A DNA stretch of 64,000 nucleotides from Streptomyces sp. A 4/2 (GTDB taxonomy: Bacteria; Actinomycetota; Actinomycetes; Streptomycetales; Streptomycetaceae): assembly GCF_940670765.1 (NCBI RefSeq), contig NZ_CALNVW010000001.1, positions 62,001-126,000 of the forward strand. The letters are read 5' to 3'. Each line of letters opens with the position of its first letter. Position 1 is the first letter of the stretch. Shown in pieces: positions 1 through 9,185 of this stretch. Under the pieces are notes generated by a model that was not told the origin of the DNA, searched no databases, and was given only the letters and a program-made list of their open reading frames with translations. The position numbers and the translations under genes were made by a program.

Positions 1-53
1 CCACTCCACCGCGGTCCTTGCCCCCGTGCCAACCATCGCCCGGCCTCCATTCG

Positions 54-78
54 TGTACGCGCAGATGTTGCGTGCACA
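54..78. promoter_or_regulatory. candidate dyad operator in 1-291 non-coding stretch
   Basis: The first 291 bases hold no gene I can support. The only structure seen is an imperfect dyad, TGTACGCGCA, five bases, then TGCGTGCACA, with two mismatches between the arms. It is followed at 80-90 by a purine-rich AAGGAGAGAGG that could be a ribosome binding site for a gene I cannot define. It may be the operator of a gene lying mostly to the left of the window. This is a guess from symmetry alone. Confidence 0.2.
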
Positions 79-291
79 AGGAGAGAGGGGCCCGGCCGTG
101 ATCCATGACGCGGGTTCCGCACCTTTCCTGCGGTGAACCGGGTCACATCCGGATCGCGGCCGGTCCCCTCGGGGCCCGCTTCGCCCAGGACCGGGTCAGG
201 CTCTGCTCAGCACCCGGTCAGGCTTCACTCGGAAGCGCTCGGACGTCCGGAGCGCTCGGACGTCCCGGATCGTTCCGGAGCCGGAGAGCGC

Positions 292-1710
292 TCAGGAGTC
301 GAAGCCGAGTCCCAGCTTGTCCATCGACTTCAGCCAGAGATTGCGCCGCCCGTCCCGCTCGTCCGCCCGCGCCAGCGACCACTTGGTCAGCCCGATCCCC
401 GCCCAGGCGAACGGCTCGGGCGGGAACGGCATCGGCTTGGTGCGCACCATTTCCAGCGCGGTGCGCTCCGTCCGCTCGCCGGAGAGCAGGTCGAGCATCA
501 CGTCGCCGCCGAACCGGGTGGCCCCGACGCCCAGGCCCGTGAAGCCCGCCGCGTAGGCGACCCGGCCGCCGTGCGCCGTACCGAAGAAGGCCGAGAACCG
601 TGAGCAGGTGTCGATCGCGCCGCCCCAGGCGTGACTGAAGCGGATCCCTTCGAGCTGTGGGAAGCACTGGAAGAAGTGCTCGGCGAGCCTCAGATAGGTG
701 TCGGGGCGGTGGTCGAGATCGGCGCTCATCCGCCCGCCGTACGGATAGATCGCGTCGTAGCCGCCCCACAGGATGCGGTGGTCGGCGGTCAGCCGGAAGT
801 AGTGGAACTGGTTGGCGCTGTCACCGAGCCCCTGCCTGTTCCGCCAGCCGATCGCGGCCTGCTGCTCCTCGGTGAGCGGCTCCGTCATCAGCGCGTAGTC
901 GTAGACCGGGACGGTGTACGGACGCACCCGCTTGACCAGCGAGGGGAAGATGTTCGTACCCAGCGCGACGTGCCGGGCGAAGACCCTGCCGTACGGCGTA
1001 CGGACCGCCATCCCGGTGCCCGAGCGGGCCAGGTCGAGCCCCCGGGTGCGTTCGTGGATCCGTACGCCGAGACCGAGGCAGGCCTGCTTGAGGCCCCAGG
1101 CCAGCTTGGCGGGGTGCAGCATCGCCACCCCGTCCCGGTCGTACAGCCCGCCGAGGAAGGTCGGTGAGTCGACCTCGGACCGCAGCGCGTCCTGGTCGAG
1201 GAACTCACCGCCCCCGAGGCCGAGTTCGGTCACCTCCTGGTGCCACTCGCGCAACTCGTCGACCTGGTAGGGCTGGGTGGCCACGTCGATCTCGCCGGTG
1301 CGCTCGAATTCGCAGTCGATCCCGTACCGGGCGACGGCCGCCTCGATGGCGTCGAGGTTGCGCGCGCCCAGTTCCTCCAGCTTCTTGATCTCGCCGGGCC
1401 AGCGTTCCAGCCCGTTGGCGAGGCCGTGGGTCAGCGAGGCGGCGCAGAAGCCGCCGTTGCGGCCCGACGCGGCCCAGCCGATCTCGTTGCCCTCGATCAG
1501 TACGACGTCCCGGCCGGGGTCGCGCTCCTTGGCGAGCAGCGCGGTCCACAGACCGCTGTAGCCGCCGCCGACGACCAGCAGGTCGCAGCTGGTGTCGCCG
1601 GTGAGCGCGGGCAGGGCGGCGGGCTTGCCCGGGTCCTCCAGCCAGAACGACACCGGCTCGGCGTCGGCGAGTGATGCGGCAAGGGCACGGGTCATGGCGG
1701 CTGGGGCCAT
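292..1710 (-). CDS. puuB: FAD-dependent amine / gamma-glutamyl-polyamine oxidoreductase (DAO family)
   Basis: Predicted flavoprotein of the D-amino-acid-oxidase fold, close in type to gamma-glutamylputrescine oxidase. It would oxidise a (glutamylated) polyamine to an aldehyde plus peroxide. The N-terminal dinucleotide-binding motif VVGGGYSG lies near residue 47 and is followed by the typical IGWAASGRNGGF stretch. A C-terminal GFTGLGVGATRFGGD loop completes the FAD site. The start at 1710 has AAGGAG eight bases upstream; an in-frame GTG at 1719 would overlap that site. It is the last gene of the leftward polyamine operon, 25 nt after the permease gene. The substrate is inferred from family and context, and glycine or sarcosine oxidase-like activity is not excluded. 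Confidence 0.85.
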   Translation of the reverse strand: MAPAAMTRALAASLADAEPVSFWLEDPGKPAALPALTGDTSCDLLVVGGGYSGLWTALLAKERDPGRDVVLIEGNEIGWAASGRNGGFCAASLTHGLANGLERWPGEIKKLEELGARNLDAIEAAVARYGIDCEFERTGEIDVATQPYQVDELREWHQEVTELGLGGGEFLDQDALRSEVDSPTFLGGLYDRDGVAMLHPAKLAWGLKQACLGLGVRIHERTRGLDLARSGTGMAVRTPYGRVFARHVALGTNIFPSLVKRVRPYTVPVYDYALMTEPLTEEQQAAIGWRNRQGLGDSANQFHYFRLTADHRILWGGYDAIYPYGGRMSADLDHRPDTYLRLAEHFFQCFPQLEGIRFSHAWGGAIDTCSRFSAFFGTAHGGRVAYAAGFTGLGVGATRFGGDVMLDLLSGERTERTALEMVRTKPMPFPPEPFAWAGIGLTKWSLARADERDGRRNLWLKSMDKLGLGFDS

Positions 1711-1735
1711 GGGTTCCACTCCTTCAGGGACTGCT

Positions 1736-2545
1736 TCAGTGCTGTGTGCTGTTCTTGCGGCGGTTGCTGATCAGCTGACCGCCGAGTACCACCAGTACCG
1801 CAATGATGAACATCGCCGTACCGATGACGTTGATCTGCACGGGCGTGCCGCGCTGCGCCGATCCCCAGACGTACATGGGGAAGGTCACGGTCGAGCCCGC
1901 GTTGAAGTTGGTGATGATGAAGTCGTCGAAGGAGAGCGCGAAGGCGAGCAGTGCGCCCGCCGCGATCCCCGGTGCGGCGATGGGCAGGGTGACCCGCAGG
2001 AAGGTCTGCACCGGGCTCGCGTAGAGATCGCGCGCGGCTTCCTCCAGCCGGGGGTCCATCGACATCACACGTGCCTTGACCGCCGTGACGACGAAGCTGA
2101 GGCAGAACATGATGTGCGCGATGAGGATGGTCCAGAAGCCCAGCTGGGCGCCCATGTTGAGGAAGAGCGTCAGCAGCGAGGCGGCCATGACGACCTCGGG
2201 CATCGCCATCGGCAGGAAGATCAGCGAGTTGATCGCACCGCGCGCCCGGAACCGGTAGCGGACCAGCGCGAAGGCGATCATCGTGCCGAGCACGGTGGAG
2301 CCGATCGTGGCCCAGACCGCGATCTCCAGCGAGAGATTGAGCGAGCCGCACATGTCCGCGACGCCGCAGGGGTCCTTCCAGGCGTCGAGGGAGAACCGCT
2401 GCCAGGTGATGTTGAAGCGCCCGTTGGGCTTGTTGAACGAGAACACCATCACGACGATGTTGGGCAGGATCAGATAGGCGAGGGTGATCAGGCCCGCGAT
2501 GGTGACGAGATGGCGGCGGAGCCAGCGCGTGGAGTTCCTCAGCAT
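1736..2545 (-). CDS. potC: polyamine ABC transporter permease (PotC type)
   Basis: Inner-membrane permease subunit of a spermidine/putrescine-type ABC importer, 269 residues, about six transmembrane segments. The first runs from about residue 15 (IAGLITLAYLILPNIVVMVFSF). The ATPase-coupling EAA loop is visible as EEAARDLYASPVQTFLRVTLP followed by IAAPGIAAG. Its ATG overlaps the stop of the preceding permease gene by one base (TGATG), so translation is probably coupled. It would pair with the PotB-type permease, PotA-type ATPase and lipoprotein encoded just upstream. Polyamine specificity comes from neighbouring catabolic genes. Confidence 0.92.
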   Translation of the reverse strand: MLRNSTRWLRRHLVTIAGLITLAYLILPNIVVMVFSFNKPNGRFNITWQRFSLDAWKDPCGVADMCGSLNLSLEIAVWATIGSTVLGTMIAFALVRYRFRARGAINSLIFLPMAMPEVVMAASLLTLFLNMGAQLGFWTILIAHIMFCLSFVVTAVKARVMSMDPRLEEAARDLYASPVQTFLRVTLPIAAPGIAAGALLAFALSFDDFIITNFNAGSTVTFPMYVWGSAQRGTPVQINVIGTAMFIIAVLVVLGGQLISNRRKNSTQH

Positions 2546-3471
2546 CAGACCAGGTCCTCCGTGCCGGCTCGGCGGATGTAGACGGTGACCATGATCAGCA
2601 CGATCGCCATGAGAATGAAGGAGAGCGCGGCGGCTGTCGGATAGTCGAGCACGCGCAGGAACTGCGACTGGATGACGCTGCCGACCATCTTGGTGTCGGT
2701 CGAGCCGAGCAGTTCGGAGTTGACGTAGTCACCGGCCGCCGGGATGAAGGTGAGCAGGGTTCCGGAGACGACACCCGGCATGGACAGCGGGAAGGTCACC
2801 TTGCGGAAGGTGGTGGCCGGGGTGGCGTAGAGGTCCCCGGCCGCCTCGTGCAGCCGTCCGTCGATCCGCTCCAGCGAGGTGTAGAGCGGCAGGATCATGA
2901 ACGGCAGGAAGTTGTACGTGAGTCCGCAGACCACCGCCATGGGGGTCGCCAGCACCCGGCTGCCCTCGGTCCAGCCGAGCCAGCTGGTGACGTCCAGGAT
3001 GTGCAGCGTGTTCAGCACGCCCACGACCGGGCCGCCGTCCGCGAGGATCGTCTTCCAGGCGAGCGTGCGGATCAGGAAGCTGGTGAAGAACGGCGCGATG
3101 ACCAGGATCAGCACCAGGTTGCGCCAGCGGCCCGCCTTGAAGGCGATGAGGTACGAGAGCGGATAGCCCAGCAGCAGACAGAGGATCGTCGCCGTGCCCG
3201 CGTAGAGCAGGGAACGGATGAACTGCGGGTAGTACTCGTGCAGGGCGTCCCAGTAGGTCTGGAAGTGCCAGGTGACCCGGAAGCCCTCCTCCAGCGAACC
3301 GGTCTGCACGGACGTCGACGCCTGGTAGATCATCGGCAGGGCGAAGAAGACCACCAGCCAGACGATGCCGGGGAGCAGCAGCCAGTACGGGACGAGCCGC
3401 TTGCGGACCGGGCGCTTGTGGACCACGGGCCCGGCCTCGGGGGCGGCGGGCGGTGCCTCGGTGACGGTCAC
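2545..3471 (-). CDS. potB: polyamine ABC transporter permease (PotB type)
   Basis: First permease subunit of the importer, 308 residues from a GTG start at 3471. That GTG overlaps the stop of the ATPase gene (GTGA) and has GGAGG about five bases ahead. An open frame extends further upstream but would lie wholly inside the ATPase gene, so I reject it. A short cytoplasmic N-terminus ends in a basic patch (HKRPVRKRLVPYW) before the first membrane segment (LLLPGIVWLVVFFALPMIY). The EAA loop is HEAAGDLYATPATTFRKVTFP. It forms a heterodimer with the PotC-type subunit by family analogy. Confidence 0.92.
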   Translation of the reverse strand: MTVTEAPPAAPEAGPVVHKRPVRKRLVPYWLLLPGIVWLVVFFALPMIYQASTSVQTGSLEEGFRVTWHFQTYWDALHEYYPQFIRSLLYAGTATILCLLLGYPLSYLIAFKAGRWRNLVLILVIAPFFTSFLIRTLAWKTILADGGPVVGVLNTLHILDVTSWLGWTEGSRVLATPMAVVCGLTYNFLPFMILPLYTSLERIDGRLHEAAGDLYATPATTFRKVTFPLSMPGVVSGTLLTFIPAAGDYVNSELLGSTDTKMVGSVIQSQFLRVLDYPTAAALSFILMAIVLIMVTVYIRRAGTEDLV

Positions 3472-4625
3472 GCCGCCTCCTCGACACCTGCGGTGCCCGA
3501 CTTCCCTGCGTCCACTGCCTGGCCCGCGTCGAGGCCGAAGGTGTGCTCGGGGTTCCAGTGCAGCACGACCTCGGCGCCGGGCCGAAGCCGTGCGTCGCGC
3601 TCGACGTTCTGTACGTAGACCTCCAGCTGCGGGCAGACCGGGCTGTCGACGACGTACTGGGTGGAGACCCCGATGAAGCTGGAGTCGGCTATCCGGCCGG
3701 TGACGCGGTTGCGTCCGTCGGCTATCTCCGCGGCGTCGTCCGCGTGCGCCAGGGCGATCTTCTCCGGGCGGACCCCGACGAGCAGCTTGCCGCCGCTGCT
3801 GGTGGCGGCCGTACATCGGCTCGCGGGCAGCCGCAGTTCGGTGCCGGACGCGTGCACGGTGATGTCCTTGCCCGCCGTGACGACCTCGGCCTCGATGAGG
3901 TTCGACGTGCCGAGGAAGTTGGCGACGAAGGTGGTCTGCGGGTTCTCGTACAGATCGGCGGGCGCGCCCAGTTGCTCGACCCGGCCGCCGTTCATCACCG
4001 CGACGGCGTCGGCCATGGTCATGGCCTCCTCCTGGTCGTGGGTGACATGGACGAAGGTGATGCCGACCTCGGTCTGGATCCGCTTGAGTTCCAGCTGCAT
4101 CTGACGGCGCAGCTTCAGGTCGAGGGCGCCGAGCGGCTCGTCGAGGAGGAGCACCTGCGGGTGGTTGATGAGCGCGCGGGCGACGGCGACGCGCTGCTGC
4201 TGGCCGCCGGAGAGCTGGTGCGGCTTGCGGTGCGCGAAGTCGCCGAGCTGGACGAGGTCGAGCATGTCGCCGACCTGCTTCTTCACGGACTTGATGCCGC
4301 GCCTGCGCAGCCCGAAGGCGATGTTCTCCGTCACGTCGAGGTGCGGGAAGAGCGCGTACGACTGGAAGACCGTGTTGACCGGGCGCTTGTACGGCGGCAG
4401 GTCGGTGACGTCCCGGTCGCCGAGCCGGACCGTTCCGGTGCTGGGGTCCTCAAGCCCGGCGATCATGCGCAGGGTGGTGGTCTTGCCACAGCCCGAGGCG
4501 CCGAGGAGGGCGAAGAACGTGCCCTGGGGAACGGTCAGATCCAGCGGGTGCACCGCGGTGAAGGACCCGTAGGTCTTGCTGATCCCGGCGAGACGGACGT
4601 CGCCGCCTTCATTCGTCTGTGTCAT
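3468..4625 (-). CDS. potA: polyamine ABC transporter ATP-binding protein (PotA type)
   Basis: Cytoplasmic ATPase of the polyamine importer, 385 residues, the usual PotA length. Walker A is GASGCGKTT (about residues 43-51), the Q-loop is [10 protein letters not shown], the signature [15 protein letters not shown], Walker [13 protein letters not shown], and the switch histidine is in VTHDQEEAM. The last third is the regulatory TOBE-type domain of the CUT1/PotA class. It lies 59 nt after the binding-protein gene and overlaps the downstream permease start, so the whole set reads as one transcription unit. Confidence 0.95.
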   Translation of the reverse strand: MTQTNEGGDVRLAGISKTYGSFTAVHPLDLTVPQGTFFALLGASGCGKTTTLRMIAGLEDPSTGTVRLGDRDVTDLPPYKRPVNTVFQSYALFPHLDVTENIAFGLRRRGIKSVKKQVGDMLDLVQLGDFAHRKPHQLSGGQQQRVAVARALINHPQVLLLDEPLGALDLKLRRQMQLELKRIQTEVGITFVHVTHDQEEAMTMADAVAVMNGGRVEQLGAPADLYENPQTTFVANFLGTSNLIEAEVVTAGKDITVHASGTELRLPASRCTAATSSGGKLLVGVRPEKIALAHADDAAEIADGRNRVTGRIADSSFIGVSTQYVVDSPVCPQLEVYVQNVERDARLRPGAEVVLHWNPEHTFGLDAGQAVDAGKSGTAGVEEAA

Positions 4626-4684
4626 GGGTACGGTCCCAGGTTCGTAAGGGAGGAGGAGCAGAAGGAAGCAGAGAAAGGGGGAGG

Positions 4685-5932
4685 TCAGGTGCCGATGAGC
4701 TTGGCGAACTTCTCTTCGTACGCCGTCTCTTCCTTGCTGGAGAGCGAGCGGAAGGAGTGCGACCTCGCGGCCATCGCCTTGTCCGGGAGGATCAGCTCGT
4801 TGGCCGCCATGGCGGGGTCGATCTTCGTCAGTTCCTCGCGCACGCCGTCGACGGGGCAGACGTAGTTCGTGTACGCGGTGAGCTTCGCGGCGACCGCGGG
4901 CTCGTAGTAGTAGTCGATGAGCCGCTCGGCGTTGGCCGTGTGCCTGGCCTTGACCGGGATCATCATGTTGTCCGTGGACGTCATGTAACCGGCGGCCGGG
5001 ATCACGTACTTGACGTGCGGGTTGTCGTGCTGGAGCTGGGTGATGTCGCCGCCCCAGGCCACGCAGGCGGCGATGTCGCCCTTGTCCAGGTCGCTGATGT
5101 AGTCGTTCCCGGTGAAGCGGCGTATCTGGTTGCGGTCGACGCCCTTCTGGAGGCGGCCGATCGCGGCGTCGTAGTCGGCGTCGGTGACCTTCGCCGGGTC
5201 CTTGCCCATGTCGAGCAGGGTCATCCCGACGGAGTCCCGCATCTCGGAGAGGAAACTGACCCGGCCCTTGAGCTTCGGGTCGTCGAGCAGCTGGGTGACC
5301 GAGTCGACCTTCCGGCCGCCGGTCGCCTTGCTGTTGTACGCGATGACGGTGGGGATTCCGGCCCAGGGGTACGAGTAGGCGCGGCCCGGGTCCCAGTCGG
5401 GGCTGCGGAACTGGGCGGAGAGGTTGGCGTACGCGTGCGGGAGCAGTGACGAGTCCAGCCGTTCCACCCAGCCGAACCGGATCAGCCGGGCGGCCAGCCA
5501 GTCGGTCAGGATGATCAGGTCCCGGCCGGTGTCCTGGCCGGCCGCGAGCTGCGGCTTGATCTTGCCGAAGAACTCGACGTTGTCGTTGATGTCCTCGGTG
5601 TACTTGACCTTGATCCCGGTGCGGCGGGTGAACGCCTCCAGCGTGGGCCGGTGCTTCCCGTCGTCGGTGACGTCCATGTACTCGGTCCAGTTGGAGAAGT
5701 TGATCTCCTTCTCCTTGGCCGAGTGGTCGTCGGAGACCGGGGCCCCGCCGTCCCGTTTGGCTGCCGGGATACCGCAGCCGGTCAGGGTGGCGAGGCCGCC
5801 GGCCGTCAGCGCGCCGAGGCCCGCCGTACGCAGCAGCGCACGGCGGCCGAAGGCCCCTCTGCCGCTGGTCAGCGTGCGGTGGGCGGCGGCCAGCTGGGCC
5901 GGGGAGAGACGGTCTGGCTCGTACTGCTCCAT
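4685..5932 (-). CDS. potD: polyamine-binding lipoprotein, ABC transporter (PotD/PotF family)
   Basis: Extracytoplasmic binding protein for putrescine or spermidine, 415 residues. The N-terminus carries a twin-arginine-like motif (GRRALLR, arginines 30-31), a hydrophobic stretch and a lipobox LTGC with the lipidated cysteine at about 53. It is therefore probably exported by Tat and anchored outside the membrane. Family features include FSNWTEYMD and KYTEDINDNVEFFGKI. It starts 18 nt after the aldehyde dehydrogenase gene. A paralogue at 10944-12122 shares the same motifs. Confidence 0.92.
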   Translation of the reverse strand: MEQYEPDRLSPAQLAAAHRTLTSGRGAFGRRALLRTAGLGALTAGGLATLTGCGIPAAKRDGGAPVSDDHSAKEKEINFSNWTEYMDVTDDGKHRPTLEAFTRRTGIKVKYTEDINDNVEFFGKIKPQLAAGQDTGRDLIILTDWLAARLIRFGWVERLDSSLLPHAYANLSAQFRSPDWDPGRAYSYPWAGIPTVIAYNSKATGGRKVDSVTQLLDDPKLKGRVSFLSEMRDSVGMTLLDMGKDPAKVTDADYDAAIGRLQKGVDRNQIRRFTGNDYISDLDKGDIAACVAWGGDITQLQHDNPHVKYVIPAAGYMTSTDNMMIPVKARHTANAERLIDYYYEPAVAAKLTAYTNYVCPVDGVREELTKIDPAMAANELILPDKAMAARSHSFRSLSSKEETAYEEKFAKLIGT

Positions 5933-5950
5933 GGGCGGTGTGCCCTTTCT

Positions 5951-7456
5951 TTATCGGTCCCCGAAGATCGTGCGGTGCCAGTCCTTGCGGGCCACCGCGG
6001 TGTTGTCGTACATGACGTGCTTGACCTGTGTGTACTCCTCGAACGAGTACACGGACATGTCCTTGCCGAAGCCGCTGGCCTTGTAACCGCCGTGCGGCAT
6101 CTCGCTGATGATCGGGATGTGGTCGTTGACCCAGACACAGCCGGCCTGGATCTCCCGGGTCGCGCGGTTCGCGCGGAAGACGTCGCGGGTCCAGGCGGAG
6201 GAGGCCAGACCGTACGGGGTGTCGTTGGCGAGCGCGATGCCCTCGTCGTCGGAGTCGAAGGGCAGCACGACGAGGACCGGGCCGAAGATCTCGGCCTGGA
6301 CGATCTCGCTGTCCTGGGCGGCGTCGGCGATCAGCGTGGGGAGATAGTAGGCGCCGTCGCCGTCGGGCGCCGCACCACCGGTCACCACCCGTGCGTAGCC
6401 ACGCGCGCGCTCGACGAACGCGGCGACCCGGTCGCGCTGGGCATGGCTGACCAGCGGACCGAGGTCGGTCGACTCGTCGAAGGGGTCGCCGAGCCTGAGG
6501 GTGCTCATCAGCGCGGCGACGCCCTCCACGAAGGCGTCGTAGAGCGGGCGCTGGACGTACGCGCGGGTGGCGGCCGTGCAGTCCTGGCCGGTGTTGATGA
6601 GCGAGCCGGCGACCGCGCCGTGCACGGCGGCCTCCAGGTCGGCGTCGTCGAAGACCAGGAAGGGGGCCTTGCCGCCCAGTTCGAGGTGGATCCGCTTGAC
6701 GGTGTCGGTGGCGATCTCGGCGACGCGCTTGCCGACGGCCGTCGACCCGGTGAACGAGGTCATGACCACGTCGGGGTGGCCGACGAGGTGCTCGCCCGCC
6801 TCCTTCCCGAGGCCGTTGACGATGTTGACGACGCCGTCCGGGATGCCCGCCTCGGTCGCGGCCTGCGCGAACATCAGCGAGGTGAGCGGGGTGATCTCGG
6901 CGGGCTTCAGCACGATGGTGTTGCCCGCGGCGATGGCGGGCAGGACCTTCCAGGCGGCCATCTGGAGCGGGTAGTTCCAGGGGGCGATGGAGCCGACCAC
7001 GCCGATCGGCTCGCGCCGTACGTACGAGGTGTGGTCCCCGCTGTACTCACCCGCGGACTGGCCCTGGAGGTGACGGGCGGCGCCCGCGAAGAAGGAGGCG
7101 TTGTCGACCGTGCCGGGGACGTCGAACTCACGGCTCAGCTTGATCGGTTTGCCGCACTGGAGGGATTCGGCGTACGCGAACTCCTCGGCCCGCTCGGCGA
7201 GTACCGCCGCGAAGCGGTGCAGCGCGTCGGAGCGCTCGCCCGGGGTCGCCGCGGACCAGCCGGGGAAGGCCGCGCGGGCCGCCGCCACGGCGGCGTCGAC
7301 ATCGGCGGCACCGGCCGTCTCGTAGCTGAACACCACCTTGCCGGTCGCCGGGTCGACCACGTCCTGGGTCTTCCCTGAGGAACCGGGCCGCAGCTGCCCG
7401 TCGATGTACTGTGCGCCCGCCGCGAAGCGGTCCTGCACCTGGAAGCTGTTGACCAT
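5951..7456 (-). CDS. gamma-aminobutyraldehyde dehydrogenase (NAD-dependent, PatD/PuuC type)
   Basis: NAD(P)-dependent aldehyde dehydrogenase, 501 residues. It probably oxidises 4-aminobutyraldehyde or its gamma-glutamyl form to GABA or glutamyl-GABA, downstream of polyamine oxidation or transamination. The cofactor-binding region PWNYPLQMAAWKVLPAIAAGN, the catalytic glutamate in LELGGKAP and the nucleophilic cysteine in NTGQDCTAATR are all present. It is the first gene of the leftward polyamine operon. The upstream spacer shared with the NADAR gene contains a perfect inverted repeat. The exact substrate is inferred from context. Confidence 0.88.
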   Translation of the reverse strand: MVNSFQVQDRFAAGAQYIDGQLRPGSSGKTQDVVDPATGKVVFSYETAGAADVDAAVAAARAAFPGWSAATPGERSDALHRFAAVLAERAEEFAYAESLQCGKPIKLSREFDVPGTVDNASFFAGAARHLQGQSAGEYSGDHTSYVRREPIGVVGSIAPWNYPLQMAAWKVLPAIAAGNTIVLKPAEITPLTSLMFAQAATEAGIPDGVVNIVNGLGKEAGEHLVGHPDVVMTSFTGSTAVGKRVAEIATDTVKRIHLELGGKAPFLVFDDADLEAAVHGAVAGSLINTGQDCTAATRAYVQRPLYDAFVEGVAALMSTLRLGDPFDESTDLGPLVSHAQRDRVAAFVERARGYARVVTGGAAPDGDGAYYLPTLIADAAQDSEIVQAEIFGPVLVVLPFDSDDEGIALANDTPYGLASSAWTRDVFRANRATREIQAGCVWVNDHIPIISEMPHGGYKASGFGKDMSVYSFEEYTQVKHVMYDNTAVARKDWHRTIFGDR

Positions 7457-7523
7457 CGTGCTCTCCGTAGCTCACGCTCGAATTGAGTGCCGATCCTGGC
7501 AGAGCAACAGATATGCAACAAGT

Positions 7524-7559
7524 GATTCCGTTGTTTCCTTTTGGTTACGCGACGGAATC
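7524..7559. promoter_or_regulatory. inverted repeat in the divergent ALDH/NADAR promoter region
   Basis: A perfect 8-bp inverted repeat, GATTCCGT at 7524-7531 and ACGGAATC at 7552-7559 with a 20-base spacer, lies in the AT-richer gap between the polyamine operon and the divergent NADAR gene. On the minus strand TTGTTG and CAGGAT spaced 17 bases apart could be the operon promoter just downstream. A regulator such as an Lrp or PuuR-like protein could bind here, but no binder is shown by the sequence. Confidence 0.35.
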
Positions 7560-7630
7560 GGTCGACCATGTGTCGCGTCGGCCAGGAAATCCACGACGGA
7601 GTGTCAGTGGCGGCTGCCAGACTCCCGTGC

Positions 7631-8185
7631 ATGGAGAGGACCGACGCACTCGCCGCCCGGATCGACGCGGGCGAGCGGATCAAGTTTCTGGCCTTCTGGG
7701 GGCATACGCCGAGGCCGGACGGCCGTATCGGGACGAGTTGTCTCAGTCAGTGGTGGCCGTCACCGTTCGAGGTCGACGGCGTGCGGTACGCGACGGCCGA
7801 GCACTGGATGATGGCGGCCAAGGCACGGCTCTTCGGCGACGCGGACGCGGAGCGCGCGGTGCTGGCGGCGGCGAACCCCGCACTGGCGAAGAAGGCCGGG
7901 CGGCTGGTGCGCGGCTTCGACGAGGAGATATGGCAGCGCGAGCGCTACGGAATCGTGGTCGAGGGCAGCGTGCACAAGTTCGGCGCGGACGCGGCGCTGC
8001 GTGAGTTCCTGCTGGCGACCGGGGACCGCGTGCTCGTCGAGGCCAGCCCGATGGACCGGATATGGGGCATCGGGCTGGCCGCGGACGACGAGCGGGCCCA
8101 GCAGCCGGCCCGCTGGCGCGGGCTCAATCTGCTGGGGTTCGCGCTGATGGACGCCAGGGACCGGCTGCGTACGGCGACCGGCTGA
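7631..8185 (+). CDS. NADAR family protein (YbiA/RibX-like N-glycosidase)
   Basis: A 184-residue NADAR-domain protein. This family includes YbiA-type N-glycosidases, which hydrolyse unstable riboflavin precursors, and relatives acting on ADP-ribosylated bases. Visible hallmarks are FLAFWGHTP, LSQWWPSPFEVDGVRYATAEHWMMAAKA, the central VRGFDEEIWQRERYGIVVEG and the C-terminal DRIWGIGLA followed by RGLNLLGFALM. I start at ATG 7631 because the domain begins right after it. An in-frame ATG at 7541 would add 30 unrelated residues, and neither start has a strong ribosome binding site. It is divergent from the polyamine operon with no evident functional link. Confidence 0.82.
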   Translation: MERTDALAARIDAGERIKFLAFWGHTPRPDGRIGTSCLSQWWPSPFEVDGVRYATAEHWMMAAKARLFGDADAERAVLAAANPALAKKAGRLVRGFDEEIWQRERYGIVVEGSVHKFGADAALREFLLATGDRVLVEASPMDRIWGIGLAADDERAQQPARWRGLNLLGFALMDARDRLRTATG

Positions 8186-8211
8186 CGGACCGCCGCACGC
8201 GGCCGGTCCGG

Positions 8212-9030
8212 TTACCGTCCGGCGTCGGTGGCCAGCGCGCTGGAGTACGAGGAATCGTCCCCGTAGTCGTACGAACCGGAGTCGTCGCTGTTCGCGATGG
8301 TCCAGATCATCAGGCTGAGAAAGGCAGCGCTGAACAGGATCCCGACCGAGCCCAGGATGATCCCGGCGAGCGCCATGCCGCCGTTGTTCGCCTCGCCGCG
8401 GTTGGCCCGCTTACGGCCCAGGATCCCGAATATCAGGGCGAGTCCGCCCAGGATGATGCCCAGACCCCAGCCGCAGAAGAAGACCACGCTGATGATGCCG
8501 AGCACCAGCGCGGCGGTCCCGAAGCCGTTCTCCGGACCACGCTGGACGGTTCCCCAGCCGCCCTGGCCGCCGTACCCCGGGTATCCGGGGTAGCCACCGT
8601 AGGGAGCGGGGCCGGGCTGCTGGCCCGCCCCCGGGTAGGACGGGTAGCCGTACGCCCCGGGGGCCTGTCCGGGACCGTTCGGCCCGATCGGCGGGGGCGG
8701 TACGGAGCCGGGCGGCGGGAATCCGGGCGGTGCGAAGCCCGGCTGCGCGAACCCGGGCGGCGCGAACCCGGGCTGCGGATAGCCGGGAGGTGCCGAACCG
8801 GGCTGCGGGTCACCCGGCTGCGCGGGACCCGGCTGTCCCGGAACGGCGCCGGAGGGAGCCTCCGGCACGGCCGTGACCGTCTGCTGATCGTGCACCGGAC
8901 TCTGCGGCTGCGGCGGTGTCTGCGGCTGCAGCTTGTCCAGCGGCACCTTGTTCTCGCTGTTCCCGGGCGGAGCCCATGGGTCCTTCGGCGGTTCGGGATC
9001 CCCCGAAGGGTGCGGTACGTGGTCTGACAT
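8212..9030 (-). CDS. DUF4190-type membrane protein with Pro/Gly-rich N-terminus
   Basis: A 272-residue protein of unknown function. The first ~170 residues are low-complexity, with many PPG/QPG/PGY repeats typical of actinobacterial disordered leaders. They are followed by two hydrophobic segments (AALVLGIISVVFFCGWGLG and MALAGIILGSVGILFSAAF) separated by a basic loop GRKRANRGE, the DUF4190 arrangement. The start at 9030 is preceded by GGGGGAGG, so I reject a longer frame starting at 9096. It probably sits in the cytoplasmic membrane with the repeat region exposed; no specific role can be assigned. Confidence 0.85.
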   Translation of the reverse strand: MSDHVPHPSGDPEPPKDPWAPPGNSENKVPLDKLQPQTPPQPQSPVHDQQTVTAVPEAPSGAVPGQPGPAQPGDPQPGSAPPGYPQPGFAPPGFAQPGFAPPGFPPPGSVPPPPIGPNGPGQAPGAYGYPSYPGAGQQPGPAPYGGYPGYPGYGGQGGWGTVQRGPENGFGTAALVLGIISVVFFCGWGLGIILGGLALIFGILGRKRANRGEANNGGMALAGIILGSVGILFSAAFLSLMIWTIANSDDSGSYDYGDDSSYSSALATDAGR

Positions 9031-9185
9031 GGGCCTCCCCCATCCTCGGCTCGTCATGCTAAGGCCTGCATGCCGGACGGGCCCCGGGGCCCGCACCCCG
9101 GACCACCCGCCGGGAGAGCGTGCCTACGATGTTCTCCGACCGGCAGCACCGACCACACCCCCGACCGCACCCCGGAGGACCCCCG

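Noticed and set aside
105..603. Possible genes in the first 600 bases on the plus strand
   Set aside because: Arg/Pro-rich or antisense to the oxidoreductase; the AAGGAGAGAGG at 80-90 is not followed by a convincing frame.
5651..7378. 575-codon open frame on the plus strand
   Set aside because: It is antisense to the binding-protein and aldehyde dehydrogenase genes, with composition (Val, Asp, Arg, Gly runs) typical of reverse-frame reading of high-GC genes.
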